DNA from: Brevibacillus laterosporus DSM 25
GTDB taxonomy: Bacteria > Bacillota > Bacilli > Brevibacillales > Brevibacillaceae
Direction of reading: 5' to 3'
NCBI RefSeq assembly: GCF_002706795.1
Contig: NZ_CP017705.1
Coordinates: 762,001-826,000 of the forward strand
DNA length: 64,000 nt
Translations under genes and position numbers: made by a program
The notes under the pieces: model-generated
What the model was told of the DNA's origin: nothing
Database searches by the model: none
The model's input: the letters and a program-made list of their open reading frames with translations, nothing else
Shown: positions 52,761 to 63,035 of the stretch, piece after piece
Layout of the letters: each line of letters opens with the position of its first letter
Numbering within the stretch: position 1 is the first letter of the stretch

Positions 52761-53359
52761 GTTTGCATCATTCCTTTCAGATAGACGAAGCTAAAAATGA
52801 AGATCCAAACAACGTCTAGGAAATGCCAGTACAGTGAGAAAATGAATGATTTATTCGCTGTTTGAGGCGTCAATCCTCGTTTCCTGACCTGCATAATAAT
52901 ATATAATCCCCAGAATAATCCAAAGGAAACGTGCGCTCCATGTGTTCCCAATGTTGTTAATAGAATCGCTGTAAATGCGCTGGTTTGCAAGCCTGCTCCA
53001 ATGTGATCGTAATGAAGAAACTCATAGATTTCAACACCTAGGAATCCAAGCCCGAGCAGCAATGTGATCGTAAAAAATGTAATCATTGCTTTTTTGTTGC
53101 CGATACGCATCGCATGAATGCCGAGACCGATGATAAAGCTACTTGTTAAAAGCAGGATGGTTTCAATTAGCACGGGAGTAATTTCAAAAATTTCGGCTCC
53201 AGTAGGGCCATTGCCAGTGCGATCGACCAATGTGAAATAGGAAGCAAAAAGCGTGCCGAAAAGTACAATTTCGGCTCCTAGGAAGATCCAGAATCCTAAA
53301 ATGTTTAAGGAATTTTGTTCCGTGCTGTATTCAAGTGGCAGTGAGTGATCTATTTTCAT
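52757..53359 (-). CDS. qoxC: quinol oxidase subunit III
   Basis: A 200-residue five-helix protein of the cytochrome c oxidase subunit III family (LGFWIFLGAEIVLFGTLFAS and GTHGAHVSFGLFWGLY near 150, WHFLDVVWIFIF at the C-terminus). It overlaps both neighbours by 4 nt (ATGA). Confidence 0.94.
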   Translation of the reverse strand: MKIDHSLPLEYSTEQNSLNILGFWIFLGAEIVLFGTLFASYFTLVDRTGNGPTGAEIFEITPVLIETILLLTSSFIIGLGIHAMRIGNKKAMITFFTITLLLGLGFLGVEIYEFLHYDHIGAGLQTSAFTAILLTTLGTHGAHVSFGLFWGLYIIMQVRKRGLTPQTANKSFIFSLYWHFLDVVWIFIFSFVYLKGMMQT

Positions 53360-55305
53360 TTCATTGCACCTCGCAAACTTTCTTCTGTCTCTTCTATTTC
53401 TTTAACCGAGATGTAATGACCATCGTCCTGCTCAAACGATCGGTGAGTCAAGCACATAAAGATTCCGATGGTTGCAAGGATTACAACATTCCACATTGCA
53501 AATACAAAGGCAAAGCCCCAAATGAAAAAGATAACGCTCAAAATAAACGGAGCACCGCTGTTATTTGGCATATGAATTTTTTTATAGGGACCTTGGAATA
53601 AGGTATAACCTTTTTTCTTAGCATCCCAGAATGCTTCAATAGACTGAGCTTGTGGTGTAATAGCAAAGTTATATGCTGGTACTGGATTATGAGTTGCCCA
53701 TTCAAGAGAGCGTGCATCCCATGGATCGGCCTTTATCTTTCTTGGAGCATAACGAATACTCCAGTATATGTTATAAACAAGTAGCACGAAGCCCACTAGC
53801 AATCCAAGTGCTCCAATGAATGAAATAAAGTTCAAAGGTCCAAAGCCAGTTGATTCAGAATAGGTGTACATACGTCGGGCCTGTCCATCTAAACCAGAGA
53901 GAAACATCGGAAAGAATGCCACGTTAAAGCTAATGGCGATAAACCAGAATGCCCACTTCCCGATTCTTTCATTTAGCATAAAACCGAACATTTTTGGCCA
54001 CCAGTAAGTGAGACCGGCAATCATAGCAAATACGACACCAGGTATAATGACATAGTGGAAGTGAGCGACTAAAAACATCGTATTATGATATTGGTAGTCA
54101 GCTGCTGACATTCCAAGCATAACCCCAGTTACCCCACCAATTAAGAAAATCGGAATGAATCCTAATGAATAAAGCATCGGGACTGTAAAAACAATTTTTC
54201 CTTTCCAGAGAGTGAACAGCCAGTTAAATATTTTAATCCCTGTAGGAACAGCAATCGCCATTGTTGTAATAGAGAAAATGCTGTTCGTTAGTGCTCCCTG
54301 TCCCATTGTGAAGAAATGGTGTGTCCAAACTAAGAAGGAAAGAAGCGAAATGATCACCATAGAAGCAACCATTGATTTATAACCATACAGATTACGACGA
54401 GCAAAGGTTGAAATAATCTCACTATAAACACCGAATGCTGGAAGTACTAGGATATACACTTCAGGATGACCCCACACCCAAAACAAATTCGCCCAAAGCA
54501 TATCCATACCGCCATTCGTCGAAGCGAAGAAATGTGTTCCGAATAGTCGATCCATTGTCATCATGATAAGTGCCACTGTTAATACAGGAAACGCAAAAAC
54601 TACAATTACATTCGTAACGAAAGCAGACCATGTAAACATAGGCATTTTCATAAGTGTTATACCAGGTGCTCTCATTTTAAGGATCGTAGCGATAAAGTTA
54701 ATACCGGATATCAATGTACCAAGACCCGAAATTTGGAGAGCTAGCGCATAATAGTTGGTACCTACCGATGGACTAAATTTATTACCTGCCAGTGGGAAAT
54801 AAGCAGACCAACCTGCATCAGGAGAACCTCCAATTACAAACGATATGTTAAACAGCATCGCCCCCATGAAGAATAACCAGAAGCTCAATGCATTTAAACG
54901 TGGGAACGCTACATCACGAGCCCCGATTTGCAAGGGGACAACAAAGTTCATTAAAGCGTAAATGAATGGCATTGCCATAAAGATGAGCATCACAGTCCCA
55001 TGAGTTGTGAATATTTCATTATAATGCTGAGCATCTAGCAACGTATTTTCTGGAACGGCCGTTTGGGCACGCATCATGATCGCATCAGCACCACCACGAA
55101 ATAGCATCAGTAATGCTGATATGAGATACATAATCCCGATCCGTTTATGATCCACCGTCGTTACCCATTCGCGCCAGAGATACCCCCATTTTTTATAATA
55201 GGTCAATCCTCCGATAATCCCGAGCATAGTCAGAACAATGGCAACCATCGATGCATAAATCGCAGGGCTGGGATGAGGAACGGCAAATTTCGTAAAGTAA
55301 TCCAT
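53356..55305 (-). CDS. qoxB: quinol oxidase subunit I (haem-copper oxidase)
   Basis: A 649-residue catalytic subunit with about 14-15 membrane helices. It binds low-spin haem, high-spin haem and CuB. Visible ligands and channels are THGTVMLIFMAMPF (haem a His), WGHPEVYILVLPAFG (CuB His, and the Glu/Tyr of the K/D channel), HHFFTMG (CuB His pair) and HFHYVIIPG (haem ligands). It reduces oxygen to water with menaquinol and pumps protons. Ribosome binding site AGGAGCC. Confidence 0.96.
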   Translation of the reverse strand: MDYFTKFAVPHPSPAIYASMVAIVLTMLGIIGGLTYYKKWGYLWREWVTTVDHKRIGIMYLISALLMLFRGGADAIMMRAQTAVPENTLLDAQHYNEIFTTHGTVMLIFMAMPFIYALMNFVVPLQIGARDVAFPRLNALSFWLFFMGAMLFNISFVIGGSPDAGWSAYFPLAGNKFSPSVGTNYYALALQISGLGTLISGINFIATILKMRAPGITLMKMPMFTWSAFVTNVIVVFAFPVLTVALIMMTMDRLFGTHFFASTNGGMDMLWANLFWVWGHPEVYILVLPAFGVYSEIISTFARRNLYGYKSMVASMVIISLLSFLVWTHHFFTMGQGALTNSIFSITTMAIAVPTGIKIFNWLFTLWKGKIVFTVPMLYSLGFIPIFLIGGVTGVMLGMSAADYQYHNTMFLVAHFHYVIIPGVVFAMIAGLTYWWPKMFGFMLNERIGKWAFWFIAISFNVAFFPMFLSGLDGQARRMYTYSESTGFGPLNFISFIGALGLLVGFVLLVYNIYWSIRYAPRKIKADPWDARSLEWATHNPVPAYNFAITPQAQSIEAFWDAKKKGYTLFQGPYKKIHMPNNSGAPFILSVIFFIWGFAFVFAMWNVVILATIGIFMCLTHRSFEQDDGHYISVKEIEETEESLRGAMK

Positions 55306-55358
55306 ACTATTGTGGCTCCTTTTTGAAATGTATTGTCTTGTCTAAAAAAACGAAGAAA

Positions 55359-56225
55359 CTATTCATCTCGGGATGCACCATGATGGTGGTGGTGTCCACC
55401 ATTTGCCCCTTCTGGAGCTGGTCTAAATTCTAAATGTGTTCCAGTAAACGTGGATTGTCCAACATGACCCGGCTCTAGTAATGTATTGAATTTTTGTTCC
55501 GTAAGAGGTTCAGCCGTTGTTTTAACCTCTTCTACCCATTTATCATATTTCGTTTCAGTCATTGCCTCGACGTTGAATGTATTTTCAGCGAACCCTTTTC
55601 CACTAAAATTTGCATTTCGTCCCATGTAATCACCTGGTACATCAGCGGCTAGGTGTAGGGTAGTAACCATGTCGGCCATGGCATATTTTTGTCCCCCTAA
55701 TTGTGGAACCCAGAAACTAGTGATTGGTCCATAGGAATACAGCTTAAATTCAATAGGTCGGTTTATTGGTATACGCAGGTAGTTGACTGTTTCAATATTT
55801 TCTTCCGGATAACTAAAATGCCACTTCCAGTTGGAGCTTGAAGCATAAATAACTAACGGTTTTTTATCCTCATATCCCTGTGGTCTTGACTCCACAATAT
55901 AGTTACTTTTCACAGAGATCACTGAAAGAATAATGACGATTAGTACTGGAATCCCTACACAAACCATTTCAACAACCAAATTTCCTTCCATATAAGGAGG
56001 TTCATATTCTTCTCTTTGTTTAGAGGCACGATATTTTGTGACCATAAATACGAAAAGTGCAATAACAACAACGACAATGAACGACATCGTCCAAATGGAG
56101 ATCATAATCACGTCTGCTTGTGTCTGGGCTTGAGGTCCTTTTGGGTCCAAGACCAGTAACCTGTCACCACAGCCTGTAAGCAATGAAATAGTAGCTAAAA
56201 TAAAAGCATATAGAGCCCATTTCAT
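55359..56225 (-). CDS. qoxA: quinol oxidase subunit II
   Basis: A 288-residue lipoprotein-type subunit II (lipobox LLTGC), with two helices (about 37-60 and 83-105) and an extracellular cupredoxin domain (SNWKWHFSYPEENI, SFWVPQLGGQKYAM). The CuA cysteines of cytochrome c oxidases are absent, which marks a quinol oxidase. The C-terminus ends in a Gly/His-rich tail (GGHHHHHGASRDE). The ATG at 56225 is used, although the ribosome binding site AAAGGGG is 13 nt away and a TTG 9 nt upstream is possible. First gene of qoxABCD. Confidence 0.94.
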   Translation of the reverse strand: MKWALYAFILATISLLTGCGDRLLVLDPKGPQAQTQADVIMISIWTMSFIVVVVIALFVFMVTKYRASKQREEYEPPYMEGNLVVEMVCVGIPVLIVIILSVISVKSNYIVESRPQGYEDKKPLVIYASSSNWKWHFSYPEENIETVNYLRIPINRPIEFKLYSYGPITSFWVPQLGGQKYAMADMVTTLHLAADVPGDYMGRNANFSGKGFAENTFNVEAMTETKYDKWVEEVKTTAEPLTEQKFNTLLEPGHVGQSTFTGTHLEFRPAPEGANGGHHHHHGASRDE

Positions 56226-56528
56226 TTTTATCAAGTACCCCTTTCCTGTTGATTTTTAAAATTGATAACCACCGATCCACATTCCTATCCTAATGAATGA
56301 TCCTCAAAAAGTCGCCATCCAGTCGGATAGCATTTCTCTCATCCATGTTCAATGTTTTGCAACAATATTGACAAGAAATAGTCACAAAATTAACTTCCAG
56401 CTCCATCACCTAAATACACAACGCAAAGAAGCCCTAAAGATCGACATAGTAAAGCTCTCGTCAACCTTTGGGGCCTGGTTTTCGTAATAACCATTTGATC
56501 ATTTTGCTAGATAAATAAAGGTAGTATC
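56226..56528. other. spacer between qoxA and the aldo/keto reductase gene
   Basis: About 300 bp without a gene. It must hold the qox promoter; TTGTCA boxes are present on the minus strand near 56371 but no matching -10 is convincing. Confidence 0.35.
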
Positions 56529-57560
56529 TTACTGCTTAGGAGCTGGTTTACTACTTGAATCGGATAAGGGTTGTCGTAAACGCTCGTTATATCCATTTAC
56601 CCAAAGTAGCTCCAATTGCTCATATTCTTCCTTGGAAAGGGGAGCCGTCTCAGAAGCTAGTGCAAACTCTCTTAGCTGATCCTCACTCGTAATGTTTGGA
56701 ATAACAGAGAGAACAGAGGAATGGTAGAGAGAGAATTGGATCGCCAATTGTCCCAATGTACGATTTTCACTGTCAAAAATCCCTTTCTCCTTTAATTCAT
56801 TCACCACCTCATTGCCTGCCCTCATCCATTCTACGGGACGATGAGCTCTGTGGTCTGATCTACTGAAATGCAGATTGGGATCGTACGTGCCATCCAACAG
56901 CCCTGACGCATGAGGGATTCTTACGATTAATGTTTGTGCGTCTTCTGCTGCTACCTGCAATAGGTCCCTAGCCGGCTCCTGCTCAACTATATTGTTGATG
57001 ACTTGAACCGCTTCATATCCTCTTTGCCATGCCTCTAAGGATTCGTTTTTCCACCCCAGATCGGGCCCCATCGCTGCTCCATAATGACGAATTTTCCCCT
57101 GAGATTTTAGTTGCTCAAGAGTTTCCAAAATTTCATCGTTTTGGATTGCCTCCATCCGAGGATTGTGAAGCTGATAATAATCAATATAATCTGTACCAAG
57201 TCGTTTCAAGCTTTGTTCACAGGCCATCATAATATGCTTCTTAGACCAGTTTTGAGGAAGCTCTGTGTGTCCTTTTCTCTCCCCCCTATTTTTGTAGATA
57301 TCATATCCAAATTTAGTGGCTATAAATATGTTGTCGCGTACTCCTCCTAACGTCTTTGCAATGATTTCTTCTCCATAGCCATCACCATAGACATCAGCTG
57401 TATCAAAAAAGGTGATTCCGTAATCTTGGTAGGCAGACTTCAAAAGCTTTTCCCCCACACTTCGATCCGTTATCCCCCACCATTTGGTTGCTACTGTCCA
57501 TACTCCAAAGCCAATTTCAGATACTAGAGAATCTGTACCCGGAAACTTTCGATACTTCAT
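56529..57560 (-). CDS. aldo/keto reductase
   Basis: A 343-residue NADPH-dependent (beta/alpha)8 oxidoreductase. The catalytic tetrad is visible as Asp and Tyr in FFDTADVYGDGYGE, Lys in IATKFGYD and His in YYQLHNP. It resembles the YajO/YghZ-like general AKRs; substrate unknown. The start at 57560 is behind GAGGAGAG; upstream in-frame codons form a hydrophobic stretch without a site. It is divergent from the MocR regulator at 57735, which may control it. Confidence 0.9.
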   Translation of the reverse strand: MKYRKFPGTDSLVSEIGFGVWTVATKWWGITDRSVGEKLLKSAYQDYGITFFDTADVYGDGYGEEIIAKTLGGVRDNIFIATKFGYDIYKNRGERKGHTELPQNWSKKHIMMACEQSLKRLGTDYIDYYQLHNPRMEAIQNDEILETLEQLKSQGKIRHYGAAMGPDLGWKNESLEAWQRGYEAVQVINNIVEQEPARDLLQVAAEDAQTLIVRIPHASGLLDGTYDPNLHFSRSDHRAHRPVEWMRAGNEVVNELKEKGIFDSENRTLGQLAIQFSLYHSSVLSVIPNITSEDQLREFALASETAPLSKEEYEQLELLWVNGYNERLRQPLSDSSSKPAPKQ

Positions 57561-57734
57561 AATCTTCTCTCCTCTCACGCTCCTGATAATTGTAAGAATA
57601 GGTATAATATGTTTTAGTAACATAAAGAACTATTTTTACATTATAAAAATGTATCATCTGAAATGAACCGTCCAGTCCCATCATATTATGACCATCCACC
57701 ACGCCTAAAGACTTGAAAGGAAGTGAAATCTTGT

Positions 57735-59177
57735 ATGGAATGGCAACCCAATCGTAAAAGTCAAATACCAATATATAAGCAAATTTCACAATATCTTGAA
57801 CAACGTATTACGAATGGAGAATATCCTTCAGGTACAATCCTTCCTTCCGAACGCTTACTTTCCAAGGAATTAGATGTAAACCGTTCAACAATTGTAGCTG
57901 CCTATGAAGAATTGCGTGCTTCCGGTATTATAGAGAGCCTACGGGGGAAAGGAACGATTGTAAGCCGGGATATCTGGGGAGCATCTCGCAAACGCATTCC
58001 AAACTGGGAGAAACTGATTGAAACAGGGTCATTTCTTCCCAATACGACAATGATGCGCTCTATTCGAAAAGAAACCTTTGGTCTTGATTTGATCGATCTA
58101 GCAAGCGGGGAGCTGTCACCTGATTTATCTGCTTCCCCCTATTTTCAAAACATCATGTCCAATGAAACTTTCATGTATCACGTAGGCTATGATCATCCTC
58201 AGGGTAACCTGAAATTGCGTGAAACCATCGCTTTACACTTAAAGGAATCAAGAAATATCTCTGCGACACCTTCATCTATTTTGATTACTTCTGGGGCACA
58301 GCAAGCTCTATACCTGATTGTCCAGTGCTTATTGCAACCAGGCGATGCAGTTGCAATTGAAGACCCCTCCTATTGCTATTCATTGCCGTTATTTAAGTCA
58401 GCAGGACTAAGAACCTTCCTATTGCCTGTTGATGATGACGGGGTTAATCCAGATGATATTGTAGAGTTACATAAACAGCATCGTATAAAGATGGTCTTTC
58501 TTAACCCTAACTTTCAAAATCCAAATGGGTCCTATTTAAGCTTAGAACGTAGAAAGCGTGTTTTAGAAATCTCCTCTGACTTGGGTATACCTATTATTGA
58601 GGATGATCCATATAGTCTAACAGCTTTTGATAACACACAAGTTGCAACATTAAAATCGTTAGATGAAAATGGTACGGTTCTCTATGTGAGTTCCTTAAGC
58701 AAAATTGTTGCATCTGGTCTGCGCATCGGGTGGATATTTGGTCCCCAAACCGTTATTGACCGTTTAGCAGATGCCAAACAACAAATCGATTTTGGACATA
58801 GCATTATACCTGAATGGATCGCAACCAAGTTTTTATCGTCTGAGGAATTCCCTACCCATTTACGCAAGCTTCGAAATTCACTCGCGATTAACAAGGATAA
58901 AATGACGTTTTCCTTATATGATCAGCTTGAGGACCAGGTAGAGTTTCTAGCACCTGAGGGTGGGATTCATATTTGGTGTAGGATAAAGGAGATTGTTAAC
59001 GAACAAAAATTAGTCAAGGAAGCAATTAGACAAGGGGTTGTTTATGTTCCAGGAAGTGTCTTCGGTACACAGAAGGGATATGTTCGATTTACGTTTGGTC
59101 GAGTGATGGATGACCAGATTCATGAAGCCATTTCGCGTTTTTCAACTGCTCTGCGTAATGTAAAAAAAGATACATAA
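57735..59177 (+). CDS. MocR/PdxR-type regulator (GntR HTH fused to aminotransferase domain)
   Basis: A 480-residue chimeric regulator. An N-terminal GntR winged helix (QISQYLEQRITNGEYPSGTI, then LPSERLLSKELDVNRSTIVA) precedes a fold-type I aminotransferase-like domain from about 110, with SGAQQALYLI, NPNFQNPNG and the PLP Lys in SSLSKIVASGLRIG. Such proteins use PLP or a PLP-amino-acid adduct as effector (PdxR, GabR). The neighbouring divergent aldo/keto reductase is the most likely target. The ATG at 57735 is chosen over a GTG that overlaps the ribosome binding site. Confidence 0.9.
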   Translation: MEWQPNRKSQIPIYKQISQYLEQRITNGEYPSGTILPSERLLSKELDVNRSTIVAAYEELRASGIIESLRGKGTIVSRDIWGASRKRIPNWEKLIETGSFLPNTTMMRSIRKETFGLDLIDLASGELSPDLSASPYFQNIMSNETFMYHVGYDHPQGNLKLRETIALHLKESRNISATPSSILITSGAQQALYLIVQCLLQPGDAVAIEDPSYCYSLPLFKSAGLRTFLLPVDDDGVNPDDIVELHKQHRIKMVFLNPNFQNPNGSYLSLERRKRVLEISSDLGIPIIEDDPYSLTAFDNTQVATLKSLDENGTVLYVSSLSKIVASGLRIGWIFGPQTVIDRLADAKQQIDFGHSIIPEWIATKFLSSEEFPTHLRKLRNSLAINKDKMTFSLYDQLEDQVEFLAPEGGIHIWCRIKEIVNEQKLVKEAIRQGVVYVPGSVFGTQKGYVRFTFGRVMDDQIHEAISRFSTALRNVKKDT

Positions 59178-59264
59178 TCTGATACATACTATCGGCTTAT
59201 TTTAAAATAGGTTGTTACTTTGTAAGGTATCTACTCTTTCCCTTACAATTTTAGACATACAAAA

Positions 59265-59302
59265 AAGCAGTTGGGGTAGAAGGTTAATCCTCCCCGACTG
59301 CT
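59265..59302 (-). terminator. terminator of the phzF-like gene
   Basis: AGCAGTTGGGG (59266-59276) pairs with CCCCGACTGCT (59292-59302) with one mismatch (G-U on the minus transcript), followed by six T residues on the minus strand, just after the stop. Confidence 0.82.
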
Positions 59303-59307
59303 CTAGA

Positions 59308-60201
59308 TTACATAGAAATTTCGAATGCTTTCACATAAACAGCCGTGCCTGTAATCTCAACATCATACGTTTCATGATTTTTACTAATGGCTACTTCTAC
59401 TCTACCGTCCTTTTGGATTTCCTGACCTTGTTCGATCATGAGACGTAGTTGGGTATCAAAATCTTCGCTTATATTTTGCGCATAATAGGCTCCCATTACG
59501 CCTGAGGCCGTACCTGTCACAGGATCTTCCATTGTACCCGAAAATGGCGATGAGAAATGGCGTCCATGCATTTGCGCTTGAGAATCATAGGTTTCCAGAC
59601 AAAAAGGATGAACAGATGCTTTCGGCATTTCTTGTAACACGCTTGGAAAACGTTTATTGTCAGGCTTCATTTTTTTGAAGGCACTCAGTTTTTTTATAGG
59701 TACTAGCAAGGTCCAAATCCCTGTACTTCCGTATTGGATGGGCAATTCAGATTCTATATCGTCACTTGTAAGACCAATTGAGTCTGCTAGCTCCTCCTGA
59801 GAGCCTGTAAAGTCCTCAAACTGCGGAGCTGCCTGCTTCATCGTAATATACAGCTCATCATCAGAGCCTTTGTCTATTTTTATAGGTAATATACCTGCTC
59901 CTGTTTCGATTGTTAGATGATTTTTATCCTTTAATTCTCCTGTAGACGTAAGCGCATAAATAGTTGCAATTGTAGCATGACCACAGAGATTATTTTCGTG
60001 TCCTGGTGTAAAATAACGAATTCTAAGGTCAGCTACATCTGAATCAAGTACAAAAGCCGTTTCATTAAACCCTACTTTTTGTGCTAACTCTTGCATTTCC
60101 TTTTCCGTTAGCTCACTACCTGTAAAGACTACACCTGCTGGATTTCCTTTATCAGGTTGATTGCTAAAGGCATCATAGTGATAAACTTGTATCGTCTTCA
60201 T
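59308..60201 (-). CDS. PhzF-family isomerase-like protein
   Basis: A 297-residue protein of the PhzF/diaminopimelate epimerase fold. The catalytic Glu of PhzF is seen in GFNETAFVL near residue 48, with [11 protein letters not shown], and the C-terminal half has [12 protein letters not shown] and [21 protein letters not shown]. Stand-alone homologues in Bacillales (YddE-like) have unknown substrates; no phenazine genes are near. The start at 60201 follows AGGAGC. Confidence 0.88.
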   Translation of the reverse strand: MKTIQVYHYDAFSNQPDKGNPAGVVFTGSELTEKEMQELAQKVGFNETAFVLDSDVADLRIRYFTPGHENNLCGHATIATIYALTSTGELKDKNHLTIETGAGILPIKIDKGSDDELYITMKQAAPQFEDFTGSQEELADSIGLTSDDIESELPIQYGSTGIWTLLVPIKKLSAFKKMKPDNKRFPSVLQEMPKASVHPFCLETYDSQAQMHGRHFSSPFSGTMEDPVTGTASGVMGAYYAQNISEDFDTQLRLMIEQGQEIQKDGRVEVAISKNHETYDVEITGTAVYVKAFEISM

Positions 60202-60256
60202 TGTAACAGCTCCTAAGGAATCAGTAAGAAACATATATCCTTTGATTCTATCACGG

Positions 60257-61201
60257 CTATATTTTCAATGTAAAAATAGCAATTTCTGGTGTGCTTCCTA
60301 ACCGAATCGGTAACCTAGTCGTCCCAATCCCACGATTCACGTACAACTGCATCGTGTTATTCTCGTTGTGAATTTCGTACAGGCCCTCTCTATATTTTCG
60401 AGCTAAAGAAGGGGTTACCACAGGCCCAAGCAGAGGAACCTGCACCTGCCCACCATGGCTGTGCCCGGATAATTGTAGATCAACAGGATAACTGACAATC
60501 CGATCAGCAACATCAGGTTCATGAACAAGACAAATGACAAAAGTATCTGAATGAGGTGAAGTAACATTGTTCCATTGATTGGATTGATTCTGTTCCTTCC
60601 GTCTAGTAAGTTGATTTCCTTGCTGGAGAGGTTCTAATGTCTCTTCTACCTTTGGTTTGCCAAGTAAAAAGTCATCTAGGCCAGCGATGGTAATCGATTT
60701 TTTATTTGCTAGCGAAATCGTTCTTACATCATTGACAAGTAAATCAAAGTTAGCTTGCTCCATCACCTGTTGGTAATATTCACTACCGCCACCACCACGA
60801 TCATGGTTCCCATACACTGCGAATTTTCCAAGAGGAGCGTTCAGTTCTGCTAGGATGGCTATCAATTCGTCCTTGCTTTCTTTAAAGCTTCTAACCCGAT
60901 CGAGCAAATCACCCGTAAACATAATAAGATCCGGCTTCTGTTCATTGATGAGGGTAACAACCTCTTTTAATTGTGCAAGCGAAAAGTGGGGACCAACGTG
61001 TGTATCGCTAAATTGGACGATTGTAAGGTCTTGCTGCTTATCTAGTAATCCTGATACTTCCAACTGATGACGAGTTGCCACCAAGGACTTAGGTTCCACG
61101 TATACAGCGTATATCACCCCAGCTACACATACGATGATTAGCACGAGTAGTGTAGAGAGACTATATTTGACGATGGTTAGCGAAAGGATTTCTCCAAGCA
61201 T
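60257..61201 (-). CDS. membrane-anchored metallophosphoesterase (YkuE-like)
   Basis: A 314-residue protein with one N-terminal membrane helix ([20 protein letters not shown]) and a calcineurin-type phosphoesterase domain with all metal motifs: FSDTHVG near 66, GDLLDR near 99, YGNHDRG near 131 and GHSHGGQ near 252. The catalytic domain presumably faces outside or is membrane-peripheral, as in UDP-2,3-diacylglucosamine hydrolase-like YkuE. Ribosome binding site GGGGTGGG. Confidence 0.9.
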   Translation of the reverse strand: MLGEILSLTIVKYSLSTLLVLIIVCVAGVIYAVYVEPKSLVATRHQLEVSGLLDKQQDLTIVQFSDTHVGPHFSLAQLKEVVTLINEQKPDLIMFTGDLLDRVRSFKESKDELIAILAELNAPLGKFAVYGNHDRGGGGSEYYQQVMEQANFDLLVNDVRTISLANKKSITIAGLDDFLLGKPKVEETLEPLQQGNQLTRRKEQNQSNQWNNVTSPHSDTFVICLVHEPDVADRIVSYPVDLQLSGHSHGGQVQVPLLGPVVTPSLARKYREGLYEIHNENNTMQLYVNRGIGTTRLPIRLGSTPEIAIFTLKI

Positions 61202-61690
61202 ATTCCCACCCCTTTCTCTATTACTCTACCAGGCTTATGTTACACGGATTGAGTCTGTTTGAAAGTAGAACTCTGATTATTATATATAAAATAATTAAAT
61301 CCTTGATTTCTAAATGGGCTCCTACCCCATCGCCATCAAGATAAGCAAACTAAAAGGTAAATGGTGGTGCGTTCTCATTGATTTTCTATGAATACACTAA
61401 AAGTGAGCATGACAATAAATCCAAACGAGTACCATAAACGGTCGTTTATGGTACTAAATAAACAGGAAAATTAACAATAATAAAAAACAATTTGAAAAAC
61501 GTTCAAAAACCAACGATTCTAATAGATAAATATAAGATAACATGAAAGAGTATTCTATTACAGGAATTGGAGGGATGAATATTCCGTATTTCGAAAAAAG
61601 GTTGCTGTTATCCAATAGTTTCTGAATGTAAGTTCCTGTTTTGACATTATTCTTGTGATTATTTTCACAAATGTAAAAGGAGGGAATGAG
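61202..61690. other. AT-rich upstream region of the toxin genes
   Basis: Nearly 490 bp without a gene. Contains the perfect palindrome at 61429-61454, a TTGACA at 61641-61646 that could be a -35 box without a matching -10, and a TTGTG-8-CACAA inverted repeat (61653-61670) just before the toxin ribosome binding site. The drop in GC content begins here and continues through the toxin genes. Confidence 0.5.
61429..61454. promoter_or_regulatory. perfect 26-bp palindromic element upstream of the binary toxin
   Basis: GTACCATAAAC (61429-61439) and its exact complement at 61444-61454 flank GGTC. No T tract follows, so it is not a normal terminator; symmetry and location suggest a dimeric regulator site or an mRNA hairpin about 240 bp before the toxin start. 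Confidence 0.55.
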
Positions 61691-63022
61691 TTGAAAAAGA
61701 ATTTTTATAAGAATCTTATTTGCATGTCTGCTTTATTGTTAGCCATGCCTATATCAAGCAACGTTACGTACGCTTACGGTAGTGAGAAGGTTGATTATTT
61801 AGTAAAAACTACTAACAATGTAGAGGATTTTAAAGAGGATAAGGAAAAAGCCAAAGAATGGGGGAAAGTAAAAGAAAAAGAGTGGAAACTAACTGTTACT
61901 GAAAAAACAAGGATGAATAATTTTTTAGATAATAAAAATGATATAAAAAAAAATTATAAAGAAATTACTTTTTCTATGGCAGGTTCATTTGAAGATGAAA
62001 TAAAAGATTTAAAAGAGATTGATAAAATGTTTGATAAAGCCAATCTATCAAGTTCTATTGTCACCTATAAAAATGTGGAGCCCTCAACGATTGGATTTAA
62101 CAAACCTTTAACAGAAGGTAATACTATTAATACTGATGCACAAGCCCAGTTTAAAGAACAATTTTTAGGAAGAGATATTAAGTTTGATAGTTATCTTGAC
62201 ACTCACTTAACTGCACAAAATGTTTCTAGTAAAGAAAGAATCATTTTACAAGTTACAGTGCCAAGTGGTAAAGGATCTACTATTCCAACAAAAGCAGGTG
62301 TAATTTTAAATAATAATGAGTATAAAATGCTAATTGATAATGGCTATGTACTCCATGTGGATAATATATCAAAAGTAGTAAAAAAAGGTTATGAATGTTT
62401 ACAAATTCAAGGAACGCTAAAAAAGAGCCTCGATTTTAAAAATGATATTAATGCTGAGGCTCATCGTTGGGGTATGAAAAATTATGAAGGATGGGCTAAA
62501 AATTTAACAGATCCTCAAAGGGAAGCTTTAGATGGGTATGCTAGACAAGATTATAAACAAATAAATGATTATTTACGAAATCAAGGTGGAAGTGGAAATG
62601 AAAAACTAGATACACAAATAAAAAATATTTCTGAAGCATTAGAAAAGCAGCCAATACCAGAAAATATTACTGTGTATAGATGGTGTGGAATGGCGGAATT
62701 TGGTTATCAAATTAGTGATCCTTTACCTTCTTTAAAAGAAATGGAAGAAAAATTTTTAAATACAATGAAAGAAGATAAGGGATATATGAGTACTAGTTTG
62801 TCAAGTGAACGTCTTTCTGCCTTTGGTTCGAGAAAAATCATTTTAAGATTACAAGTTCTGAAAGGAAGCACAGGGGCATATTTAAGTGCTCTTGGGGGAT
62901 TTGCAAGTGAAAAAGAAATCCTACTTGATAAAGATAGTAAATATCATATTGATAAAATAACAGAAGTAGTCATTAAAGGTGTTAAGCGATATGTAGTCGA
63001 TGCAACATTATTAACAAAATAA
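61691..63022 (+). CDS. vip2: Vip2-like ADP-ribosyltransferase, A component of a binary toxin
   Basis: 443 residues from a TTG at 61691 (GGAGGG 6 nt upstream; an ATT/ATG further up has no site). Signal peptide (LICMSALLLAMPIS, cleavage near 28). Two homologous ADP-ribosyltransferase folds are present: the N-terminal one (about 60-245) lacks the catalytic set and docks on the B component, while the C-terminal one (about 255-443) has R330 in VYRWCG, STS at 367-369 and the ExE glutamates E407 and E409. This is the C2/iota/Vip2 class that ADP-ribosylates actin. The partner gene starts 13 nt after the stop. Lower GC than the surroundings suggests acquisition. Confidence 0.92.
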   Translation: MKKNFYKNLICMSALLLAMPISSNVTYAYGSEKVDYLVKTTNNVEDFKEDKEKAKEWGKVKEKEWKLTVTEKTRMNNFLDNKNDIKKNYKEITFSMAGSFEDEIKDLKEIDKMFDKANLSSSIVTYKNVEPSTIGFNKPLTEGNTINTDAQAQFKEQFLGRDIKFDSYLDTHLTAQNVSSKERIILQVTVPSGKGSTIPTKAGVILNNNEYKMLIDNGYVLHVDNISKVVKKGYECLQIQGTLKKSLDFKNDINAEAHRWGMKNYEGWAKNLTDPQREALDGYARQDYKQINDYLRNQGGSGNEKLDTQIKNISEALEKQPIPENITVYRWCGMAEFGYQISDPLPSLKEMEEKFLNTMKEDKGYMSTSLSSERLSAFGSRKIILRLQVLKGSTGAYLSALGGFASEKEILLDKDSKYHIDKITEVVIKGVKRYVVDATLLTK

Positions 63023-63035
63023 GGAGATGAAATAT

